A DNA stretch of 6,442 bases, taken from NCBI GenBank assembly GCA_030042915.1, contig JASHYS010000246.1:1-6442 (forward strand), written 5' to 3'. The position numbers and the translations under genes were made by a program. Shown here piece by piece: positions 1-3,995 of the stretch (positions are counted from its first letter, which is position 1; each line of letters starts with the position of its first letter). The DNA is from Acidobacteriaceae bacterium (GTDB lineage Bacteria > Acidobacteriota > Terriglobia > Terriglobales > Acidobacteriaceae). The notes under the pieces were generated by a model, which was given only the letters and a program-made list of their open reading frames with translations, searched no databases and had not been told where the DNA came from.

Positions 1-873
1 GCGCCAGAAGTAGACGAGCGCCCAGATGCAAGCGAGGGCGGCGGGGAGGTACTGCAGCCAGGTGGCGCGAGGGGCAATCCAGAGGCGCAGGGCGCACGCA
101 ATGCAGGGAATGAAGTCGTTGGTGACGGAGGGTGAGCGCATGAGACGCGCGTAATCGACCCATGCCGATGGATCAATGAGAAAAGCTACTGCGCTGCTGA
201 GGGCGAGAGCAGCGGCGGCGCCGGCAAGAAGCTTGTAGCTGCGAGAAACGACGATCCAGGCAAGCAGCGCGGCCGCAAAGGGCAGAAAGAGATGCGGCTT
301 GAGGGCGCAAAGCCAGAGGGACGCGCCTGCGAGAAAAGGACGGCGCAGATGCAAGCGCAGAAAGAGGACGAGTCCGAGGAGGGAAAAGAGGGTGGTTTGG
401 CCCATGGTGAGGCAGATGAGCGCCGGGGTGAACGCCAAGGCGAGCCAATGGATGCCATTCGCTGGGGAACCGTGCAGTTCTCGAAGCATGCGAACGGAGA
501 GGAGCAGGCAGGCGAGCAGCGGGAAAGACCAAAGGATGGCCGCAACGCGCAGAGGCAGAAACCCGAGGGGCCAGGCAAGCGGCAGGGCCCAGGGAGGATT
601 GCGCATGATGAGGACGGCGCGGACATCGAGACCCGCGGAATGCTCCAATGCGGCGATGGAGTCGCGGTCATAGGGGTTGCCGTGGTGGACAAGCTGGCAG
701 CCGGTAGCCCAGTAGGAGACGAAATCGCGCGCGCCCGCCAGATTTCCGGCAAGGGGAATGGCGAAAAAGAACAGCAGGGTAAGAGCCAGCGCGAGCCCAG
801 CCACGAGGGCAATGGAAAACTCCGCCAAGTCACGGCGTTGCGCTGCCGGACCACTATTCGGGATGCCTGCCAT
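1..873 (-). CDS. GT87/DUF2029-like polytopic membrane glycosyltransferase, 3' end beyond window
   Basis: The minus-strand frame starting at the ATG complementary to 871-873 stays open for 291 codons to the window edge, so the C-terminus is missing. The protein begins MAGIPNSGPA and has a first hydrophobic segment at about residues 20-45. It then carries GT87-like marks: Asp50 in GARDFVSYW, GNPYD at 65-69, RNPPWALP at 91-98, MGQTT at 158-162 and LKPHL at 191-195, with alternating hydrophobic segments throughout. Known family members are GT-C enzymes of the inner membrane that transfer a sugar from a polyprenyl-phosphate donor, with an Asp after the first membrane segment as catalytic base; here Asp50 is the candidate. 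The two enzymes on the plus strand share the Asp, NPY and KPH marks in the same order. No good Shine-Dalgarno precedes the start (TTACCTCC directly abuts it), so the start is moderately sure. It is transcribed away from the pilin genes from a shared intergenic region. Acceptor and donor cannot be read from the sequence. Confidence 0.85.
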   Translation of the reverse strand, partial: MAGIPNSGPAAQRRDLAEFSIALVAGLALALTLLFFFAIPLAGNLAGARDFVSYWATGCQLVHHGNPYDRDSIAALEHSAGLDVRAVLIMRNPPWALPLAWPLGFLPLRVAAILWSFPLLACLLLSVRMLRELHGSPANGIHWLALAFTPALICLTMGQTTLFSLLGLVLFLRLHLRRPFLAGASLWLCALKPHLFLPFAAALLAWIVVSRSYKLLAGAAAALALSSAVAFLIDPSAWVDYARLMRSPSVTNDFIPCIACALRLWIAPRATWLQYLPAALACIWALVYFWR

Positions 874-934
874 GGAGGTAATTCTACGAGAACTACTGAG
901 CGGTCGGGTCGGGATGGGCCATGGACAGCGAGCG

Positions 935-985
935 CTGTATACGGGTGGGTCTGGAGGAATCGGGTTAGTAAACAGGCGTATACAG
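935..985. promoter_or_regulatory. Mirror pair of GTATAC palindromic sites (possible operator or enhancer pair)
   Basis: CTGTATACG lies at 935-943 and its exact reverse complement CGTATACAG at 977-985. Each is built on the palindrome GTATAC, and the centres are 41 bp apart, close to four helical turns. The pair sits between the divergent glycosyltransferase start (873) and the sigma-54 promoter (1057-1072). That places it roughly 100-145 bp upstream of the predicted pilin transcription start, a usual distance for an enhancer-binding protein. Alternatively each site supplies a -10-like TATACA hexamer, one on each strand, for divergent sigma-70-type promoters; no convincing -35 box is seen at 16-18 bp on either side. 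The regulator is not identifiable. Confidence 0.45.
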
Positions 986-1056
986 AAGCGATGCCGAGCG
1001 ACAAACCCAAATCTCTAAGCTATTGAATCTAAATAGGCGGGTTTTTTGTCCGAGAA

Positions 1057-1072
1057 TGGCACGCCGGGTGCT
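1057..1072 (+). promoter_or_regulatory. Sigma-54 (-24/-12) promoter for the pilin genes
   Basis: TGGCACG (1057-1063), four bases CCGG, then GTGCT (1068-1072) match the RpoN consensus TGGCACG-N4-TTGC(A/T). Only the first T of the -12 element differs. The GG (1058-1059) to GC (1070-1071) spacing is exactly the required 12 bases. The start of transcription would fall near 1083, about 43 bases before the first pilin ATG. Sigma-54 promoters need a AAA+ enhancer-binding protein acting from upstream sites, and the palindrome pair at 935-985 is well placed for that. Sigma-54 control is known for type IVa pilA genes through PilR-type activators. Applying it here is inference, but the match is good and in the right place and orientation. 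Confidence 0.7.
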
Positions 1073-1090
1073 TGATCAAGAGTGCCCGGC
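1063..1090. repeat. Inverted repeat over the -12 box and transcription start, with CTTGATCAAG palindrome
   Basis: GCCGGG (1063-1068) is complementary to CCCGGC (1085-1090), and pairing continues inward with G-T wobbles. Inside it lies the perfect 10-bp palindrome CTTGATCAAG at 1071-1080, directly after the -12 element of the predicted sigma-54 promoter. If transcription starts near 1083, the left arm is not in the RNA, so a DNA-level role such as an operator overlapping the promoter is more likely than an RNA hairpin. It may also be chance. Confidence 0.35.
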
Positions 1091-1125
1091 TGAGGCTGGG
1101 ACACCTGTAGTTCTCGGAGAATGAA

Positions 1126-1317
1126 ATGAATAACCTGTTTCTGGCACTGTACGTTAAGTTGAATAACCTGATGACTCGTGAGGAAGGCCAGGATCTGGTC
1201 GAGTACGCCCTCCTCGTTTGCCTGGTCGCTCTTGCGGCCATCACCGGCGTGAACAAGGTTGCTTCGGCAGTTACGACCGTGTTCACCAACATTAGCTCTT
1301 CGCTGGCGGCTGCGTAA
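1126..1317 (+). CDS. flp: Flp/type IVb prepilin, paralogue 1
   Basis: This is a 63-aa class IVb (Flp/Fap) prepilin. The leader is 21 residues and ends REEG; predicted cleavage by a TadV/FppA-type prepilin peptidase is after Gly21. The mature 42-residue peptide starts QDLVEYALLV, with the family's Glu at +5 and Tyr at +6, then a hydrophobic helix to about residue 41 and a short Ser/Ala-rich C-terminal part. Flp pilins assemble into thin adhesive Tad pili at the cell surface. The start is supported by GGAG at 1116-1119, six bases from the ATG; an ATG at 1121 gives only ATG-AAA-TGA. It is first in the array and sits directly downstream of the sigma-54 promoter. Its mature part is closest to paralogue 4 (35 of 42 identical by eye). 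A Cys occurs within the membrane helix (mature position 11). No Tad secretion gene is present here to pair with it. Confidence 0.93.
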   Translation: MNNLFLALYVKLNNLMTREEGQDLVEYALLVCLVALAAITGVNKVASAVTTVFTNISSSLAAA

Positions 1318-1363
1318 GTTCAACGCGGCTCATCGCGTGAGCGTGGCACCCAGCACCTCAGCT

Positions 1364-1422
1364 CCTTCACAGGAGGGTGCATTGCCGGCCAAGTGAGCGG
1401 AATTGCAACCTCCTGTGCAAGG
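1364..1422 (+). other. Long RNA stem-loop between pilins 1 and 2
   Basis: CACAGGAGG (1368-1376) pairs with CCTCCTGTG (1409-1417). One mismatch inward, TGCA (1378-1381) pairs with TGCA (1404-1407). Outward, CCTT (1364-1367) can pair with AAGG (1419-1422) across one bulged C. The loop is about 22 bases. It is followed by nine A residues (1425-1433), not T, so it is not a forward intrinsic terminator. The left arm holds a perfect AGGAGG with no usable ORF behind it, and the right arm an anti-Shine-Dalgarno CCTCCT. A role in transcript stability or processing that sets the ratio of pilin 1 to pilin 2 is plausible inference. Confidence 0.55.
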
Positions 1423-1457
1423 TCAAAAAAAAACCAACGCATTGAAACAGAAAAAGA

Positions 1458-1492
1458 CCGGGCAGACGCCAAAAACAGAAGTTACTGTCCGG
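1458..1492 (+). other. Second stem-loop in the pilin 2 leader
   Basis: CCGGGCAG (1458-1465) pairs over all eight positions with CTGTCCGG (1485-1492), counting one G-U pair, around a 19-base A-rich loop. The surrounding stretch 1424-1515 is clearly more A-rich than the rest of the window. On the plus strand no T-run follows. On the minus strand the structure is followed by a T-rich tract, so it could stop antisense transcription. I could not match the 262-base leader to a known riboswitch; in particular the cyclic-di-GMP-I core motifs are not present in order. Confidence 0.4.
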
Positions 1493-1542
1493 AAGGTTAA
1501 TTGATCCGAGAATCGCAAAGGCCAAAGAGACCTGCAAGCGAA

Positions 1543-1576
1543 CGCCGGCCAAGGCCGGGAAATCACTGAAGGGGAG
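1543..1576 (+). repeat. Duplicated pilin leader element, copy A (upstream of pilin 2)
   Basis: The stretch runs from CGCCGG through GGCCGGGAAATCAC to the ribosome-binding AAGGGGAG. It matches the leader of pilin 3 (1978-2014) with only a few substitutions and small indels. It contains CCGGC-CAAG-GCCGG, able to form a small hairpin just upstream of the ribosome-binding site. The copies show that pilins 2 and 3 were duplicated together with their translation-initiation region. Confidence 0.6.
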
Positions 1577-1579
1577 AGT

Positions 1580-1774
1580 ATGATGAGCAACACACTTCTG
1601 AAGCAGTATGTGAAATTCCTGGGCCTGAAGAACGGCGAAGAAGGCCAGGATCTTGTCGAATACGCGTTGCTGGTGGCCTTGATCTCGCTCGTGTGCATCA
1701 GCAGCATTAACGGTGTAGCCACCGCCATCAACGGCGTGTTTACCGCGATCAGCGGTTCACTCGGGGCTGCATAG
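1580..1774 (+). CDS. flp: Flp/type IVb prepilin, paralogue 2
   Basis: This is a 64-aa Flp prepilin. The leader ends NGEEG and the mature 42-aa peptide begins QDLVEYALLV, with the usual +5 Glu and +6 Tyr, then a membrane helix holding VCISS and a short C-terminal part ending SLGAA. Tad-type export and prepilin-peptidase cleavage after the Gly are expected from the family. Two adjacent ATGs compete. ATG 1580 aligns with the start of paralogue 3 relative to the conserved AAGGGG. ATG 1583 has better spacing from GGAG (six bases) and gives the 21-residue leader seen in the other three. The mature part is closest to paralogue 3 (28 of 42 by eye), sharing VC(I/M)SSING. It follows pilin 1 after a 262-base structured gap and is followed by a strong terminator, so pilins 1 and 2 may form a separate transcript. 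Confidence 0.93.
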   Translation: MMSNTLLKQYVKFLGLKNGEEGQDLVEYALLVALISLVCISSINGVATAINGVFTAISGSLGAA

Positions 1775-1780
1775 CCGCCT

Positions 1781-1796
1781 GCGACTGCAAAGTCGT
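1781..1796 (+). other. Short GNRA-capped hairpin after pilin 2
   Basis: CGACT (1782-1786) and AGTCG (1791-1795) enclose the tetraloop GCAA, and a G-U pair can extend the stem by one. It begins seven bases after the pilin 2 stop codon and is followed by TTCTC, too few T residues for a convincing terminator. It may protect the 3' end of the short pilin message or be incidental. Confidence 0.35.
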
Positions 1797-1884
1797 TCTC
1801 AGGCGCGTCTGAACTCCTTGCGCAAACGCGACCCGGCCGAATGGCGGGGACGCACAATAAGGGCCGAACTCGTAAGGAAACAAT

Positions 1885-1934
1885 AACCAGCCAGGCAGAC
1901 TCGATGAACTTGGGTCCCTGCCTGGCTGGTTTTT
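1885..1934 (+). terminator. Strong rho-independent terminator between pilins 2 and 3
   Basis: Bases 1885-1898 (AACCAGCCAGGCAG) and 1918-1931 (CTGCCTGGCTGGTT) form a perfect 14-bp stem with a 19-base loop, running into TTTTT at 1930-1934. It is the clearest intrinsic terminator in the window. It should end most transcripts from pilins 1-2, so pilins 3-4 and the downstream glycosyltransferases need either readthrough or a promoter between 1935 and 2016. On the minus strand the tract after the stem is TTATTG, so reverse termination would be weaker. Confidence 0.85.
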
Positions 1935-1977
1935 GATTCTTGTGCTTTGGGGAGCGCACGAGTTTGCCGGCAGGAAG

Positions 1978-2014
1978 CGCCGGACAAAGGCCGGGAGATC
2001 ACAGGAAGGGGGAG
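1978..2014 (+). repeat. Duplicated pilin leader element, copy B (upstream of pilin 3)
   Basis: This is the counterpart of the element at 1543-1576: CGCCGG, then AGGCCGGGAGATCAC and AGGAAGGGGGAG directly before the ATG. Flanking CCGGC (1967-1971) can pair with GCCGG (1979-1983), giving a hairpin just upstream. Just before that, CTTGTGC and GCACGAG (within 1938-1961) form another 7-bp stem. The region between terminator and start (1935-2016) would have to hold any promoter for pilin 3; I see no convincing sigma-70 or sigma-54 site. Confidence 0.55.
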
Positions 2015-2016
2015 CG

Positions 2017-2208
2017 ATGGGGAACACTCTTCTGAACTTGTACGTGAGACTCATGGACCTGGCGAGCAGCGAAGAGGGCCAGGACATGGTGGAGTATGGC
2101 TTATTGGTGTCGTTGATTGCGCTGGTGTGCATGAGCAGCATCAACGGCTTGGCTACGGCGGTCAAAAACGCATTCGGCGAGATCAGCACCTCTCTCGGGG
2201 CAGTGTAG
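2017..2208 (+). CDS. flp: Flp/type IVb prepilin, paralogue 3
   Basis: This is a 63-aa prepilin beginning MGNTLLNLYV. The frame is open back to 1933, but the ATG at 2017 is chosen because it follows AGGAAGGGGGAG and gives the same 21-residue leader ending SSEEG as its paralogues. The mature peptide begins QDMVEYGLLV, keeping the +5 Glu and +6 Tyr. It is the most divergent of the four: Met and Gly replace Leu and Ala in the conserved block. Its C-terminal part carries charges (KNAFGE) where the others have neutral residues, which could change the exposed pilus surface. It lies after the terminator and is probably co-transcribed with pilin 4. Confidence 0.92.
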   Translation: MGNTLLNLYVRLMDLASSEEGQDMVEYGLLVSLIALVCMSSINGLATAVKNAFGEISTSLGAV

Positions 2209-2235
2209 TCAGCGGCGGAGCCGTTGCAACAGCGC

Positions 2236-2250
2236 TTCGAGGATCTCGAA
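2236..2250 (+). other. Small perfect hairpin between pilins 3 and 4
   Basis: TTCGAG and CTCGAA form a 6-bp stem around GAT. No T-run follows, so it is not a terminator and the pilin 3-4 spacer of 128 bases can be read through. It may be an RNA processing or stability element. Confidence 0.3.
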
Positions 2251-2336
2251 CCGTGAGCAAGTGAAGTTAGGGATTGCGAGCGGACATTGGGAGTCGCTGG
2301 CCGAGAGCGAACAGACCACGCCGACGAAAGGGACCG

Positions 2337-2528
2337 ATGAACAGCTTGCTTCAACGCCCGCATGTGATCCTGCTGGGCCTCAAAGATGGCGAAGAGGGAC
2401 AGGATCTGGTCGAGTATGCGCTGCTGGTCGCTCTGGTTGCGCTTGGCGCGATTGGCGGCGTCCACAAAGTCGCCAGCGCGGTCACAAGCGTATTTACGAA
2501 CGTCAGTTCCTCGCTTGGGGCTGCATGA
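2337..2528 (+). CDS. flp: Flp/type IVb prepilin, paralogue 4
   Basis: This is a 63-aa prepilin starting MNSLLQRPHV at ATG 2337, preceded by AAAGGGA at 2327-2333. An in-frame ATG at 2274 would add 21 basic residues and break the uniform 21-residue leader, so it is rejected. The leader ends GLKDGEEG, resembling paralogue 2, and the mature peptide begins QDLVEYALLV. The rest (KVASAVTSVFTN, SSSLGAA) matches paralogue 1, with 35 of 42 mature residues identical by eye. The gene therefore looks like a mosaic of the two. It has no Cys, unlike the other three. It is followed after 55 bases by a membrane glycosyltransferase gene with no terminator between, suggesting co-transcription. Confidence 0.92.
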   Translation: MNSLLQRPHVILLGLKDGEEGQDLVEYALLVALVALGAIGGVHKVASAVTSVFTNVSSSLGAA

Positions 2529-2583
2529 TCGCTCGGCTTATTTGGAATTGATAACGGATAACGAGCAGCAAGGCATTCACGGG

Positions 2584-3978
2584 ATGAACGCAGCAACGGA
2601 AACGAGAATAAGCTGGCGGGCCCCGCTGGTGTGTTTGCTTTTGAGCTGTGGGCTTTCTATTCTCTGGGGCGTCGCACTCTCGCTCAATTCAAAAGGATTC
2701 TCAGACATCAAAGGTGCTTACTACGGCACGCGCTGCCTGCTGGAGGGTCGCAATCCCTATAAGGTGAGCGAACTGGCGGCGGTGTATGACGCCGAGCGCG
2801 AGCCTGGGCCGAAGGAATCGGCCGAATACCTGCAGGCCGTCACGCTCTATGTAAATCTGCCGGCCAGATTTGTTCTGGTTGCGCCTCTGGCTTTGCTTCC
2901 CTTTGGAGTTGCGACAGCGATATGGCTCACGGTTTCGACCGTGGTGCTGATGGCGGCGGCCTGGTTGATGTGGCGGCTGGGAGCGCGCTACGCGTCCGCG
3001 GCATCGCTGATGTTGATTTGCATTGTGCTGGCGAACAACCAGATTGGCTATGCGGTTGGCAACACGGCGCTGCTGATTGTGGGACCCTGCGTGCTGGCCG
3101 CCTGGTGCTTCACCGAAGACCGATTTGCTGTGGTGGGCGTGATTTGCCTGGGCTTGAGCCTGGCTGTTAAACCGCATGACGCCGGCTTTATCTGGCTTTA
3201 TTTTCTGCTGGCGGGCGGGGTTTACAGCAGGCGGGCGCTGGAATCTCTGCTGGTGGCTGCTGTGCCGGCCATTGCGGGCGCGGCGTGGGTGTGGCATGTG
3301 GCCCCGCATTGGATGCAGGACTGGCAAGCGAACATGAGAGCGATTTCGGGCGCCGGGGGAATCAACCATCCGGGGCCGTTCTCGATTACGGGCTCGAACG
3401 GCGGCATGGTGATCGATCTGCAATCGGCAATCAGCGTTCTTTGGAACACTCCCAAAATCTACGATCTCGTGACCTATTTAGTTTGCGGGGCGTTTCTGCT
3501 GATTTGGATCCTGCGCACAGTGAAACTGCGGGGATCGCGCGCCCATGTGTGGCTGGGACTGGCGGCCGTGATGGCGCCTACGTTTCTTATCACTTACCAC
3601 CGCGGCCAGGACGCCAAACTGCTTTTGCTGGCGGTACCGGCGTGCGCCATGCTGTGGTCGAAACGAGGCGAAACGGGGCGCAGACTCACGGGCTGGATGG
3701 CGCTGGTTCTCACCACGCTGGCCGTGGTCTTCACAGCGGATCTTCCTTTGACCGCGTGGGTGATGCTGAGACCCTATCTGCCGATCAGTATGGGTGGGAT
3801 GGTGGGCAAGGTGCTGGCAATGATCTTCCTGGAGCCGACGCCGCTGGTTTTGCTGGCGATGGGAGTTTTCTATTTGTGGGTGTACGTGCGATACGACGCG
3901 GTTGGGGATGCGGTTGCGGAACGCAGAGAGGCACCAGCTGTGCCGCTAGCCGCTAAGGCAGCGGAATCGGCTGCTTGA
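2584..3978 (+). CDS. GT-C/GT87-like polytopic membrane glycosyltransferase A
   Basis: This 464-aa inner-membrane protein has roughly ten hydrophobic segments and a hydrophilic tail of about 28 residues. GT87-like marks are Asp41 after the first membrane segment (FSDIKGAYYG), GRNPYK at 55-60, NLPARF at 91-96, KPHD at 196-199 and YHRGQDAK at 338-345. GT87/DUF2029 enzymes use polyprenyl-phosphate sugars as donors and the early Asp as catalytic residue; the donor, sugar and acceptor here are unknown. The frame is open further upstream, but those residues overlap pilin 4 in another frame, so ATG 2584 is chosen; only weak ribosome-binding sequence precedes it (AAGG, distant). It begins 55 bases after pilin 4 and ends 17 bases before its paralogue, indicating an operon. 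From this context I infer a role in glycosylating pili or making a coupled surface glycan. Confidence in the fold class is high, in the role low. Confidence 0.85.
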   Translation: MNAATETRISWRAPLVCLLLSCGLSILWGVALSLNSKGFSDIKGAYYGTRCLLEGRNPYKVSELAAVYDAEREPGPKESAEYLQAVTLYVNLPARFVLVAPLALLPFGVATAIWLTVSTVVLMAAAWLMWRLGARYASAASLMLICIVLANNQIGYAVGNTALLIVGPCVLAAWCFTEDRFAVVGVICLGLSLAVKPHDAGFIWLYFLLAGGVYSRRALESLLVAAVPAIAGAAWVWHVAPHWMQDWQANMRAISGAGGINHPGPFSITGSNGGMVIDLQSAISVLWNTPKIYDLVTYLVCGAFLLIWILRTVKLRGSRAHVWLGLAAVMAPTFLITYHRGQDAKLLLLAVPACAMLWSKRGETGRRLTGWMALVLTTLAVVFTADLPLTAWVMLRPYLPISMGGMVGKVLAMIFLEPTPLVLLAMGVFYLWVYVRYDAVGDAVAERREAPAVPLAAKAAESAA

Positions 3979-3995
3979 GGTGGGGAGGTTGCTGA

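Noticed and set aside
186..1010. Long open frames on both strands over the first kilobase (for example 186-1010 minus, 292-1026 plus)
   Set aside because: They are Arg/Ser/Pro-rich shadow frames of the real minus-strand gene at 1-873, which has membrane segments and GT87 marks in a different frame.
993..1047. Terminator-like AAACCC...GGGTTTTTT with an inner CTATT/AATAG stem upstream of the sigma-54 promoter
   Set aside because: The outer stem is only 6 bp around a 40-base loop and the inner stem 5 bp; too weak to call, though it might insulate the pilin promoter from upstream transcription.
1377..1396. Small ORF after the AGGAGG at 1371-1376
   Set aside because: The only start at suitable distance (TTG 1382) reaches a stop after four codons.
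1500..1560. Possible cyclic-di-GMP riboswitch, because of CGCAAAGGCC in a pilin leader
   Set aside because: Only one short core-like string is present; the other conserved motifs and the two-stem architecture are absent.
1947..1967. Sigma-54-like GCGCACGAGTTTGCC before pilin 3
   Set aside because: The -24 GG is missing and the spacing is one base short; both are required for function.
1749..2465. 238-codon minus-strand open frame across pilins 2-4
   Set aside because: It is the complement of three well-supported pilin genes and a terminator, with low-complexity composition.
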